A stretch of 64,000 bases of DNA from Io17-Chloro-G2 sp034420695 (GTDB taxonomy: Bacteria; Chloroflexota; Dehalococcoidia; Lucifugimonadales; UBA3495): the NCBI GenBank assembly GCA_034420695.1, contig DAOULB010000018.1:124001-188000 (forward strand), read 5' to 3'. The notes under the pieces were generated by a model, which was not told where the DNA came from, ran no database searches, and saw only the letters and a program-made list of their open reading frames with translations. Shown piece after piece: positions 7,357 to 16,097 of the stretch (the first letter of the stretch is position 1; each line of letters starts with the position of its first letter). Both the position numbers and the translations under genes were made by a program.

Positions 7357-8670
7357 CTATTTCTTGGGCCAGCCGTACAGGTAGTGCTTGTAATTTCTTG
7401 CCCCGTCGGTTGGCAAGTCATCAAACGCTCCAGGGCCCGCAGACTCTCGAATCTTCTGAAATATTTCCAGGACGGTAGGTACTTCCAAATAGTCGGGCAC
7501 CGGCTCCTCGATACTGACCAAATCTGCAAGGTCAACCGGTAATGCAACGTTGTTCATCTGCTCGAAGTCCGAAACGCTCTCGTAGCTGTCGCGGAAAGCC
7601 GCCACTATGTCCATGCCCATGTTCCTGGAAGTAAGTAAGTCCGACCTGGCTTTTCCCCATTCCGACAAGTGCAGCCAAGCGACGCCGCGATTAGTGTAGG
7701 CGGCCCTATTGGATTTCAACTCCAGGGACTTGGTGTATTCTTGCACGGCGCGGGCAAGGTCGCCCTTTTTCCAGTAAGCAACGCCCCGGTCGTTATAGGC
7801 CTCCGCATAGCCTGGGTCGATGTTAATGGCCTTGTCCTGGTCGTCTATGGCTGCATCGTAGTCACCCTTTTCGATACGAAGCGCGCCGCGAAAGACGTAG
7901 GCAGTGGCGTTGCCCGGGGCTAGTTCTAATACCTTGTCCAAGTCCTGAATGGCCTCATCAAAGGCTGCCTCTTGTATGGACACGCCGCTGCGCAATAAGT
8001 AGGCCTCGACAAAGGCCGGATTCAGCGCCAAGGTCTTGTTGAAGTCATCTAAGGCGCGGCCATAATCCCTCATAGCTAGGTAGGAAGCGCCGCGGTTGAA
8101 AAGAGCGTAGTCGTTGTCCGGTTCCAAGGCTAGGGCCTTACCGTATTCTTCTATCGCCGCGGCGGTGTCGCCATTCAGAGAGTGAACTATTCCAAGGCTG
8201 ATGCAGGCGTCGGTAGAACCGGGAGCCAGAGCCAGAGCCTCCATATAGTCCAGGATTGCTTGCTCGTAATTCGCCAGATTCCTGTAGGCATGTCCCCTGT
8301 AGAGATGGGCCTCGAAATTGCCAGGTTCCAGGCCTATTGCCTCGCTGTAGTCCCTGATGGCGTTTTCGTAATCGCCTTTTGCAAAGTATGACTCGCCCCG
8401 GTCCCAGTAGAGGCAGGCATTGTCCGGTTCCAAGGCCAGAGCCTCCTCGTAGCGGAGGATAGCACTGTCGTGGTCACCGCTGACAGCGTAATCCAGACCC
8501 CGTTCGTGATGGGCTGTGGCTTTGTGATGCATGGACACTGGTTGAAGTGGTGCAAAACGGCGGGCTTCTGGTCTCTCGCGAAAGGGACTGTCGAGAGGAC
8601 GAGCTTGAACAGGAGAGTAGAATTGATGAGTGTAGTTGGGACGGTTCAGGCCGAGTTCGGTTACCATCAC
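7357..8670 (-). CDS. TPR-repeat protein with short distinctive C-terminal tail
   Basis: From about residue 47 to 350 the protein is a run of ~9 tetratricopeptide repeats, for example ACLYWDRGESYFAKGDYENA and AHLYRGHAYRNLANYEQAI, a scaffold for protein contacts. After the repeats, residues ~365-437 form a different region ending ARNYKHYLYGWPKK. The open frame begins with GTG at 8670, with ATG at 8667 and another ATG at 8532 (MHHKATAHHERG) that starts just before the first repeat. None has a clear ribosome-binding site, so the first ~46 residues are doubtful. The gene ends six bases before the PIN gene, implying one transcript. Confidence 0.82.
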   Translation of the reverse strand: MMVTELGLNRPNYTHQFYSPVQARPLDSPFRERPEARRFAPLQPVSMHHKATAHHERGLDYAVSGDHDSAILRYEEALALEPDNACLYWDRGESYFAKGDYENAIRDYSEAIGLEPGNFEAHLYRGHAYRNLANYEQAILDYMEALALAPGSTDACISLGIVHSLNGDTAAAIEEYGKALALEPDNDYALFNRGASYLAMRDYGRALDDFNKTLALNPAFVEAYLLRSGVSIQEAAFDEAIQDLDKVLELAPGNATAYVFRGALRIEKGDYDAAIDDQDKAINIDPGYAEAYNDRGVAYWKKGDLARAVQEYTKSLELKSNRAAYTNRGVAWLHLSEWGKARSDLLTSRNMGMDIVAAFRDSYESVSDFEQMNNVALPVDLADLVSIEEPVPDYLEVPTVLEIFQKIRESAGPGAFDDLPTDGARNYKHYLYGWPKK

Positions 8671-8870
8671 GTTACTCTACGGGCTGAATGAGGGGATTGT
8701 AGCACGCACCAGAAGATTGTCAGGCTCAACCTTCCATAACCGGTATCTCATCTTCGTTCAGCCCGTGATACTTGTACCGTGTGAGGGCCATTTCCAATTT
8801 GTGGCAATAGGCGTCGGTGGCTCTTGCTGCAGGCCAGCAATACAGCCGTTAGATATCCGGCCGCGAAACC

Positions 8871-9629
8871 CTACCCCTTGAGGTGCCTTTCGATGAAGGC
8901 GCACCAATGGTCGACGGACTCGGGGCAGGACCTGGCGTGGGGGCCGGGGAAGGCGATGAGCCGCTTGTCCTCGGAACCGAACAGGTCGAAGAGTTCGATT
9001 TGGGACTCCACGGAGAAGAGCTCGTCGCCCCACTGCACGTGGAACAGCAGGGGAACCTTGATGTTGGGGGCGTCTTTGCGAAACCGGTTGCCAGCGTGGG
9101 AAGGTGCGCTGGCGGTCACGGAGGTTTCCAGGGCGTTCTTCCCCAAGGCGGCGCACCGCAGCTTGTCGCCGGCGGCGGCCACGTAGGGGATGCCGAACCG
9201 GGCGCCCATGGAAAATCCGATGTAGGCCACACGGGTGGCGTCGATGAAGTCCAGTTGGGAAAGCTGCTCCAGGGTCGCCGACCAGTCCTCCACCATCCCG
9301 TCGACAACCTTGTCCACGCCCCCGTCTGACATTGCACCGGCTTGGTTGTACTCTCCCGGAGGCTTCCGGTCTCCGTGGGCCGGGCCGTCAATGCAGGCCA
9401 TGGCGAACTGGGAGACCCCGGCGAACCGCCGGCCCAGCATCAGGGCACGGGCCACCCTCTTGTGGCCGCTGCCGCCGTGGCCGAACAGCACCAAGGGCAC
9501 GGGTTTTTCGATCTCCTCCGGCGCCCAGAGGATGCCCGGCACCGGTTTGGGGCGGCCCTCGATTACGAACTGGCGCTCTTGGACTTGCCCCTCACAGAGT
9601 CCGTCGTCCTTCCATTTAAATGTGGTCAT
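8871..9629 (-). CDS. Alpha/beta hydrolase (dienelactone-hydrolase-like)
   Basis: The 252-residue sequence has the oxyanion segment LVLFGHGGSGHK, the nucleophile elbow IGFSMGARFG (Ser in GFSMG), an acidic residue in VQWGDELFS and the late histidine in FPGPHARS, a complete Ser-Asp/Glu-His set. Substrate is unknown; carboxyl-ester or lactone hydrolysis is the general activity. The start is taken as ATG 9629 because AGGTGA lies six bases upstream; a GTG at 9638 is in frame. It stands alone between the TPR operon and the RidA-like gene. Confidence 0.85.
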   Translation of the reverse strand: MTTFKWKDDGLCEGQVQERQFVIEGRPKPVPGILWAPEEIEKPVPLVLFGHGGSGHKRVARALMLGRRFAGVSQFAMACIDGPAHGDRKPPGEYNQAGAMSDGGVDKVVDGMVEDWSATLEQLSQLDFIDATRVAYIGFSMGARFGIPYVAAAGDKLRCAALGKNALETSVTASAPSHAGNRFRKDAPNIKVPLLFHVQWGDELFSVESQIELFDLFGSEDKRLIAFPGPHARSCPESVDHWCAFIERHLKG

Positions 9630-9742
9630 GGGATTCACCTATTTCAAAAATCGTCCGGCGATGGGCGTGAGCCATCAATGAGCATGTGGAAAGAATCAAC
9701 CCTTCCGGGAACACTGGGCGGGAAATGAAAAGGGAGTCGGCG

Positions 9743-10123
9743 CTAGTCTGGCAATACGGCGATGGCTTCTATTTCGATTTTCAAGTCAGGGGTTCCCAAC
9801 GCCGCCACTTGTACCTGGGTGCTGGCCGGATAAGCGCCTTCGAAGAACTTGCGCCGGACCTCCCCGGAAGCGGGCGCTTCCCTGAGGTCCGTCACGAAGC
9901 TGGTTACTTTGACCACGTTGGCAAGGCTGCCTCCGTTGGCTTCCAGTATCGTCTGAAACTTCTGGAGGATAACCTCGGTCTGGGCGGCAATGTCCCCGGT
10001 CTCGGCATCGGTGCCCCGGGCGGTAGAACCCGCGATGAAAAGCAGGTTGCCAAAGCGTACGGAGTGGTGAAATGCGCCTGCCGGTTGGGGAAGGCCGGGG
10101 TAGTCCTTGCGTTCAATCTCCAT
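9743..10123 (-). CDS. RidA/YjgF family protein lacking the catalytic arginine
   Basis: The 126-residue product is a typical one-domain YjgF/YER057c/UK114 protein (SVRFGNLLFIAGSTA, then DLKIEIEAIAVLP). ATG at 10123 follows GAGGAG. RidA deaminases use an arginine in the segment before the final strand (PARS in most members). Here the equivalent reads YPASTQVQVAAL, so that Arg appears to be absent, as in several other Rid subfamilies. It may therefore not hydrolyse 2-aminoacrylate, and its role is unknown. It lies downstream of three flavin oxidoreductase genes on the same strand. Confidence 0.87.
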   Translation of the reverse strand: MEIERKDYPGLPQPAGAFHHSVRFGNLLFIAGSTARGTDAETGDIAAQTEVILQKFQTILEANGGSLANVVKVTSFVTDLREAPASGEVRRKFFEGAYPASTQVQVAALGTPDLKIEIEAIAVLPD

Positions 10124-10262
10124 GAGGCTCCTCGCGGAATTGGATTTGACCGGGCGGACCGAATCCCTCACTCACCCTCTGCCAGCCCCGTCCCCGAGGA
10201 AATTAGGGGGACTCCGGGGCTCCGGCAGAGACTAGGCGCGCACTCTATAGACTGCGCGCGGG

Positions 10263-11204
10263 CTAGCCGCTGGCTTGGCCCAAGAATCGGAGGGTGCGGT
10301 CCAGGGAGGCCTGCCGGTCGGACCCGGCCTGAATGGGGGAGACCAGAATCTCACCGGCTCCGCAGCCTATAAGGTTGCGGAGGCCCGCGGTGACGGCGGC
10401 CTCATCGCCGTGGATGATCAGGCCGTCGATCATCGCGTCGCTCCAAGTCCCCTCCGAGGCTTCGGGATAGCCCGAGTCCACCAGCATTCGGCGATAGAAG
10501 GGCAGCGTGGGATAGACGCTGAACTGCTCCCGGAATGCGGCGTAGACCTCGTCCCGGTCTTCGTGGACGCATAGTGGGACGTGGGCGATCAGGGGAGGCG
10601 CAGCCCTTCCGGCTTCCTCCGCACCCTTCTGCATGGCTGGGATGGCAACGTCCCGGAGATAGGAGCCGGGGCACACCCAGCTGATGGCCCCGTCGGCCTC
10701 GGCCCCGCAGAGCTCGAAGGACCCCCGGCGCAGGGCTGATGCCATCACCGGAACGCCCAACGGCTCCGGTATCCTGTCGTGGGCTTGGAAGTGCTCGCCT
10801 TGGTAGTCGACCTCACCTTCCTGCAGCAGGGCCTTGAGGATTCGCAAGTAGTCCCGCAGGTGGCCAAGAGGCCGGGGCATCTGGATTCCCATGTTGCGCA
10901 TGGTGGGACGGTGGCTGGGGCCAATGCCCAGACGGAACCGGCCCGGCGCCGCTTGGGCCACAACCTGGGTCTGCTGGACCATCACCAAGGGGTGGCGAGG
11001 GTAGATGGGCACTATGGACGTGCCGAGCTTTATTCTCTCGGTGCCGGGCGCGGCGGCGGCGAAGGAGGTTATGCTGTCCAACCGGGCCCCACCGGTGGCC
11101 ATCCAGACCGCGTCTATGCCCAGCCCTTCCGCTTGGTTGATCAGCGATTGTACGTCCTGGATCCGGGAGGCCCCGATGGCTATTCCAATTGGCGTTCCGT
11201 CCAT
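10263..11204 (-). CDS. LLM-class (luciferase-like) flavin/F420-dependent oxidoreductase 1
   Basis: At 313 residues this is a bacterial-luciferase-fold TIM barrel: GLGIDAVWMATGG, RIKLGTSIVPIYPRHPLVMVQQ and PGRFRLGIGPSHRPTM are the characteristic blocks. Members reduce or oxygenate diverse substrates using FMN or F420. Two further paralogues lie directly upstream on the same strand, but they are only distantly similar, so this is a set of related enzymes and not a recent tandem duplication. Cofactor and substrate cannot be assigned. Confidence 0.88.
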   Translation of the reverse strand: MDGTPIGIAIGASRIQDVQSLINQAEGLGIDAVWMATGGARLDSITSFAAAAPGTERIKLGTSIVPIYPRHPLVMVQQTQVVAQAAPGRFRLGIGPSHRPTMRNMGIQMPRPLGHLRDYLRILKALLQEGEVDYQGEHFQAHDRIPEPLGVPVMASALRRGSFELCGAEADGAISWVCPGSYLRDVAIPAMQKGAEEAGRAAPPLIAHVPLCVHEDRDEVYAAFREQFSVYPTLPFYRRMLVDSGYPEASEGTWSDAMIDGLIIHGDEAAVTAGLRNLIGCGAGEILVSPIQAGSDRQASLDRTLRFLGQASG

Positions 11205-11294
11205 TCAATTCCCCTCTAGTTTCCGTAATTCAGCAGTCCGCCGGGAAATACGGCCGGGTTTGGCCCGGCGGGATGCGAGGTATCGCTGTCCGGT

Positions 11295-12137
11295 TCAGCC
11301 GAAAACCCGCTCGGCCATGTCTTCCAGTTCGGCCAGTACAGCGTCCTGCCCGGTCTGGGTCAAGCGCACCATGGCCCGGTCCGCGCCTGCGTCCTCATAC
11401 CGCTTGATGGCGTCCTTGTCGGTGGGAACGCCGGAAACGGTGATGTTTATCGACTTGGGGTCGCGGCCCGCTGCTTCGGCCAGTTCCGACATGGTGGCCC
11501 GGGCGGCGGTCACCTGCTCCGGGGTCATTCGCAGGGGCAGCCAGCCATCGGCCCAGCGCACCACTCTCTGGAAAACGTTCTTGGCCTCGCCGCCCAGCAG
11601 TATCGGGGGGTGGGGTTTCTGGACCGGGTGGGGCAGGCAGCGCACCGGCGGGAAGTCCACGTACTGCCCGTGGTACTCCGCCGGGTCATTGGTCCACAAC
11701 TCTTTCATGGCCGAGATGTACTCCCGGGCCTGGGTCCAGCGGTGGTCGAAGTCCCCGCCCATGATTTCGCTCTCTTCCCGGAACCAGCCAGTGCCGATGC
11801 CGAAGAGGAACCTGCCCCCGGAGCAGTAGTCCAAGGTGGATACCTGCTTGGCCAAATCCAAGGGGTTGTGCTCGGTGACCAAGCAGACGGCGGTGCCGAA
11901 CTTCAAAGTCTTGGTGGCGCCGGCCGCGTGGGCCAGGGCGATTAGCGGGTTGGCTTGGTGGCTCATCGATTCGGGCAGCGAACCGTCGGAGGTGCCCCGG
12001 TACCGGGAGTTGTGATTGATGGGTATTACCGTATGCTCCGGCATCCAAAGGGAGTCGAAGCCCAACTCCTCCATCTTTTGCGCCAGGACGGCAATGTCGC
12101 CGTGCTCGACCTGCAGCCCGCTTACTCCGACGTCCAT
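11295..12137 (-). CDS. LLM-class flavin/F420-dependent oxidoreductase 2
   Basis: This 280-residue luciferase-like protein resembles the subgroup annotated as probable F420-dependent oxidoreductases: LGFDSLWMPEHTVIP at the N-terminus, LKFGTAVCLVTEHNPLDLAKQ, GGRFLFGIGTGWFREE and PPILLGGEAKNVFQRVVRWADGW. It is the middle of three adjacent LLM genes, about 90 bases from each neighbour, which suggests an operon. Substrate unknown. Confidence 0.88.
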   Translation of the reverse strand: MDVGVSGLQVEHGDIAVLAQKMEELGFDSLWMPEHTVIPINHNSRYRGTSDGSLPESMSHQANPLIALAHAAGATKTLKFGTAVCLVTEHNPLDLAKQVSTLDYCSGGRFLFGIGTGWFREESEIMGGDFDHRWTQAREYISAMKELWTNDPAEYHGQYVDFPPVRCLPHPVQKPHPPILLGGEAKNVFQRVVRWADGWLPLRMTPEQVTAARATMSELAEAAGRDPKSINITVSGVPTDKDAIKRYEDAGADRAMVRLTQTGQDAVLAELEDMAERVFG

Positions 12138-12227
12138 CCGTCTCCTCCTGTTGTTGCCGGCGAATCCGCCGGGCGGGAGTCTGCCATGTGGGAGTCTTTC
12201 ATGTGGGAGAACAAGGGTCCTGGGGTG

Positions 12228-13154
12228 TCACTTATGGAACATCGGCAGCACCTCGCTGCCCATGAGCTCCAACTGCTCCATGGTCTCCTCGGCGGGACAC
12301 ATGGGGCGCACCACGAACTTGGACGCGCCGGCCTTGGTGTAGCCTTCGATGACCTCGGCGATGCGCTCCACCGGGCCCAAGGCGCTGTAGTCGGTGAAAT
12401 AGACGTCGGGCCGGTGGCGGGTCACGTAGTTGTAGGCCTTGGCCTCGGCGTCCTCCGGGTCGGGTGTGATGTAGTAGCCCAGCATCACCCCGATGTGGTC
12501 TTCTTCGATCTCCCGGCTGCACTGCTCCGCAGTCTCGAAGACTATGTCCCGGCCGCCGCTGATTTCCCCCGTGGTGGCCGCCGAAACCAGCCAACCGTCA
12601 CCGACCCGTCCCACCCGCCGGGCCGCGGCGGCGCTGCGGCCGCCGATCCAGACCGGGGGCGAGGGTTCGAAGACCGGCTTGGGGGTGATGCTGACGTTGT
12701 GGCAGGTGTAGAACTCTCCCTCATGGGTGACGCTGTCCTCCTGCCAGAGACGGCGCATCAGGGCTATTGCCTCGTCGGTGCGCTTGGCCCGGTCCTCCTT
12801 GGGCACTCCGCAGGCTTCGTACTCCTCGGGGTCTTCTTGCCCCAGCCCCACTGCGGGAAAGAACCTTCCTTGGGAGAGGAAATCGAGGGTGGCGACCTGC
12901 TTGGCCAGCACCACCGGATTGCGCAGGGGCATGGCCAGGACGCTGGTGCCGAACTTCATGGAGGGGGAATAAGCAGCTACCATGGAGAGGGCAACCATCG
13001 GTTCTAAGCTGAAGCGGTCGCTCACTATGCGGTCGCTGAGCCAGAGTGAGTCGTAACCGTAGCGGTCTCCTACCTCTACCAGTTGCCGCAGAAAGTCCGG
13101 GTCCTTGCCCCCCTGGCCGAAAGCTCCCGGCACGTATCCAATGGCGACGCTCAT
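12228..13154 (-). CDS. LLM-class flavin/F420-dependent oxidoreductase 3
   Basis: The 308-residue product is a third luciferase-fold oxidoreductase (YGYDSLWLSDRIVSDRFSLE, MKFGTSVLAMPLRNPVVLAKQ, SPPVWIGGRSAAAARRVGRVGDGW). It is the first gene of the LLM trio, with a ~650-base intergenic region upstream. Expansion of this family is described for SAR202 Chloroflexota, where roles in oxidising recalcitrant organic matter have been proposed; applying that to this gene is an inference. Confidence 0.88.
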   Translation of the reverse strand: MSVAIGYVPGAFGQGGKDPDFLRQLVEVGDRYGYDSLWLSDRIVSDRFSLEPMVALSMVAAYSPSMKFGTSVLAMPLRNPVVLAKQVATLDFLSQGRFFPAVGLGQEDPEEYEACGVPKEDRAKRTDEAIALMRRLWQEDSVTHEGEFYTCHNVSITPKPVFEPSPPVWIGGRSAAAARRVGRVGDGWLVSAATTGEISGGRDIVFETAEQCSREIEEDHIGVMLGYYITPDPEDAEAKAYNYVTRHRPDVYFTDYSALGPVERIAEVIEGYTKAGASKFVVRPMCPAEETMEQLELMGSEVLPMFHK

Positions 13155-13804
13155 GCTTTCTCCTCGGACCGGCTTCCGTGTTTGGATGGCCCTGATTCTA
13201 TGGAAAGCTCAAGACATCGTCAATCAAAGGGATGCTGACCAAGGGAACCCGCGGCCGGCCTGACCGCACAAGCCAATGGGTTTGCCGGGACGGATGACGG
13301 GGGGGAACAGGGGAGGGAAAGAGCTTCTTACGGGGCCGGCCTTGCACCGGCCTTAAGGGCTCTCCCGGTTTTACGGGTCTGCCGGATTTTTGCTGGTTTG
13401 TCCACGTTTGCCATGTTTCTGACGAATTTTGTCACTATTTTGGCACGATTTGTCGAGGTTTGTCCCGGTTTGTCCTATCTGGCAGCTTTGAAATCTCGGA
13501 TTTTTACGACAAAAACGGACATTTTCGGGGCGGGGTGTTTCCGGGCCAGGGCGCGCCCGGTTAGAGGCCGGTTCGGGCCCGGTGCAGGAGTTGGGACTAC
13601 TTGCTCTTCAAGAAGGTTATTCAAGATGTTCAGGCAGTGGGGCGACGCAAGGTGAGAGTGCCATAACCATGATAAAGGTGAGACATCCAAGAAAGCCAGC
13701 GGCAAATGTCAGTAACCGGGAGTCTTGTCGTTAGGCTGGGTTTTGGCGCGGGGCCGGTGAAGGTTGTGATTAGGATTTTTCCACCGGCGCACCCATATTG
13801 CTGT
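13155..13804. other. Non-coding region carrying a dispersed repeat
   Basis: No convincing gene is present. The section 13370-13530 is unusual: short units of the type GTTTGTCC recur at roughly 10-12-base intervals, followed by the 59-bp conserved core listed separately. The rest holds the presumed promoter of the LLM genes near 13155-13230. Confidence 0.6.
13468..13526 (+). repeat. Intergenic repeat core, copy 1
   Basis: This 59-bp stretch begins GTTTGTCCTA and ends GGACATTTTC. It matches the reverse complement of 21382-21440 over its full length without gaps at 52 of 59 positions. Both copies are preceded, on the same side, by degenerate GTTTGTCC-type units. It has no coding potential. Confidence 0.8.
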
Positions 13805-14314
13805 TCATGCGGCCGGGTCGTCGTCGGGCGAAAGCAAGTCCAACTCGTCGATGGCCTCCCGGAAGGCTTGGGGAATGGAAGGAACGGCGGGGGCATCGGT
13901 CAACCCTTGCACTGCCCGCAGTTTCCCGTCCGACGGCTGGAACTGCCCGTCCATGAAAATGGGCAGACCCAGATGGATAGCCATGGCCAAGGCCGCCGCC
14001 GGGTCAACATTGACATCGCGCATGTCGTAGTCGGTGACCACCCGCAAAGTCCCAATTACACTGCCGGTAGAATCGAGCATCGTCAGCACCACGTGGGTGA
14101 TGTTGGCTCCCAAGGCCCTGGCCAACTGCAACGCCAAGTGATGCTGGGGGCATTGGCCCGTCGCCAGGCCCCGCATTTCCACAGCCAGCATCCGGGCTTG
14201 GTCCAATGACAGGTTTACGATGTACGCCGACTTCCCCTTCTTGAGCCGCAACAGCAACTCACCCCGCCAACCGTCTTCGCTCCTACGAACCAGGTATGGA
14301 TAAACGGGCGTCAT
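13805..14314 (-). CDS. Bifunctional nuclease (BFN/DUF151) domain protein
   Basis: The 169-residue protein matches the DUF151 pattern: a conserved histidine segment CPQHHLALQLARALGANITHV, then GTLRVVTDYDMRDVNVDPAAALAMAIHLGLPIFM, where the family usually has a VDxRPSDAxALA motif. Here RPSD is replaced by PAAA. DUF151 proteins have been described as dual DNase/RNase enzymes in plants; the bacterial role is poorly known. It is divergent from the HTTM gene across an AT-rich spacer. Confidence 0.75.
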   Translation of the reverse strand: MTPVYPYLVRRSEDGWRGELLLRLKKGKSAYIVNLSLDQARMLAVEMRGLATGQCPQHHLALQLARALGANITHVVLTMLDSTGSVIGTLRVVTDYDMRDVNVDPAAALAMAIHLGLPIFMDGQFQPSDGKLRAVQGLTDAPAVPSIPQAFREAIDELDLLSPDDDPAA

Positions 14315-14633
14315 GAGTGCCTCCAGGCCGTGAGAATCTGACTGGGGAACATTTGTGACGTTGTGCCATGTTAATAAAAACGTTCGATGTTATATGATGT
14401 ATACCTATGTACTAATCACTCAAGTAATAGTATACGTACTTATAATATTGTCAAGACAATAGACAATGAAAAATGTGTAGAGCCTTCCTGCCCTGGCGTC
14501 AGAGGGATGGGCGTCCAGACGACCCTTGCCATAGCCATGGACTTGACTGCCGGGTAGACTTGGAAGAGATGCTGTTGACGCTTCGGACTAGATCGGTCAA
14601 GGTACTTTCGTTCTGCTGATTCAGACCTTAAGG
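14315..14633. other. AT-rich divergent intergenic region
   Basis: This 319-base spacer separates the minus-strand BFN gene from the plus-strand HTTM gene. Bases 14365-14470 are markedly AT-rich compared with the surroundings and presumably hold both promoters. No open frame is convincing. An inverted repeat at 14446-14461 is listed separately. Confidence 0.5.
14446..14461. promoter_or_regulatory. Inverted repeat, candidate operator
   Basis: TATTGTC and GACAATA form a perfect 7-bp inverted repeat separated by AA, inside the AT-rich divergent promoter region. The arrangement suits a small dimeric repressor. No regulator is identified. Confidence 0.35.
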
Positions 14634-16085
14634 ATGTTCTCTCCGGTGGCCTTAGTGCGGGAGGGCGGGTTGCCGCTGGACGGTTCATCGGCGGCCCTGT
14701 TCCGCATCGCCTTTGGCCTGGTCTGCCTCGCCGGAGTTGTCCGGTTTTTCGCCCATGGTTGGGTCTCGGACCTGTACGTGGAACCTGCCCATTATTTCGC
14801 TTACCTGGGATTTGCCTGGGTGAAACCCTGGCCTGCTTGGGGGATGCACCTGCAATTCGCAGCGCTGGGAGTCTTGTCCCTGGGTATTGCGGCCGGCTTT
14901 CGCTACCGGATCTGCGCCCTGGGGTTCTTCCTGGGTTTCACCTACATCGAACTGCTGGACAAGACCAACTACCTGAATCACTACTATTGGGTGACCCTGG
15001 TCAGTTTCCTGATGGTGTTCCTTCCTCTCAACCGTTCCTTCTCAGTGGACCGGTGGCTGGCAGTGAAACGGGGAGGGGCGGCGGCCTCCGGGTCTTGGGG
15101 CTCCGTTCCGGCGGCGGCGCTCTGGGTGTTGCGGGGACAGGTGGCGGTGGTGTACCTGTTTGCCGGCATCGCCAAGCTGAACCCCGACTGGCTGCTGGAG
15201 GCCCAGCCGTTGCGCATCTGGTTGCACCATCACACGGAGATGCCGCTGGTTGGACCCCTCCTGGGAGAACTATGGGTCGCCTACGCGATGAGCTGGACGG
15301 GTGCGTTTTTCGACCTGACCATAATCGGATGGCTGCTGTGGCGGAGGACCCGCCTCTGGGCATTCATGGTGGCCGGCGTGTTTCATCTGTTGACCTGGAT
15401 GCTTTTCCCACAGATTGGCGTGTTCCCGTGGCTGATGATGGGAGGCGCCTTGATTTTCTTCCCGGCGGACTGGCCCCGCAGCCTCTACAGGAGGGTTTTC
15501 GATGCATTGGCGGGGACTGGTGGCAGGGCGCCACTTCCCGATGCGGTCCCGGCGCCGGACCGGTCTTCGGCGCCTACAGGCCGGAGGTTGCTGCCTTGGG
15601 CCATTGGCGCATCCGTCGCAATATACTTTTTGGTCCAACTGGCCGTGCCGCTGCGTCACTATGCCTATCCCGGAAACGTGCGTTGGAATGAAGAGGGGTA
15701 CAGGTTTTCCTGGCGGGTGCTGGTGACCGAGAAGGTTGGGCTGGCTGAATTCAGGGTTGTGGACCCGCACAGCGGAGGTTCCTGGCTGGTGGAACCGGGG
15801 GCATACTTGACGCCGCTCCAGGCGGAACGGTCTGCTACGCAGCCGGACATGTTGCTGGAGACATCTCACATTATCGCGGCGGATTTTGCTTCCAGGGGCT
15901 ATCCGGGAGCGCGGGTGTATGGCGACGTCTTCGTGTCTATGAACGGCAGGGAACACCAGCGCCTCATCGATCCATCCACGGACTTGGCATCGGAATCCCA
16001 TGGACTGGCTCCGAAAAGGTGGGTGCTGGGGGTGGAGAACGGTCCTGCGCTGCCCCTCCGGGCCCGGGGCAAGTACCCAGATTAA
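14634..16085 (+). CDS. Vitamin K-dependent gamma-carboxylase-like HTTM membrane protein
   Basis: The 483-residue protein has several hydrophobic helices in its first ~300 residues (LFRIAFGLVCLAGVVRF, LQFAALGVLSLGIAAGF, WVTLVSFLMVFLPL, FHLLTWMLFPQIGVFPWL) and a soluble C-terminus with the LRHYAYPGNVRWNEEGYRF block typical of the family. VYLFAGIAKLNPDWL places Lys181 where the essential lysine of the animal carboxylase lies, and YLNHYYW is another conserved block. In animals the enzyme converts Glu to gamma-carboxy-Glu using reduced vitamin K. Bacterial homologues are mostly uncharacterised, so the reaction is uncertain. It converges on the imelysin operon with a 12-base gap. Confidence 0.88.
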   Translation: MFSPVALVREGGLPLDGSSAALFRIAFGLVCLAGVVRFFAHGWVSDLYVEPAHYFAYLGFAWVKPWPAWGMHLQFAALGVLSLGIAAGFRYRICALGFFLGFTYIELLDKTNYLNHYYWVTLVSFLMVFLPLNRSFSVDRWLAVKRGGAAASGSWGSVPAAALWVLRGQVAVVYLFAGIAKLNPDWLLEAQPLRIWLHHHTEMPLVGPLLGELWVAYAMSWTGAFFDLTIIGWLLWRRTRLWAFMVAGVFHLLTWMLFPQIGVFPWLMMGGALIFFPADWPRSLYRRVFDALAGTGGRAPLPDAVPAPDRSSAPTGRRLLPWAIGASVAIYFLVQLAVPLRHYAYPGNVRWNEEGYRFSWRVLVTEKVGLAEFRVVDPHSGGSWLVEPGAYLTPLQAERSATQPDMLLETSHIIAADFASRGYPGARVYGDVFVSMNGREHQRLIDPSTDLASESHGLAPKRWVLGVENGPALPLRARGKYPD

Positions 16086-16097
16086 CCGTCACCGGGA

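Noticed and set aside
13380..13530. CRISPR-like array
   Set aside because: The GTTTGTCC units are short, degenerate and only 10-12 bases apart, with no spacers of constant length and no cas genes.
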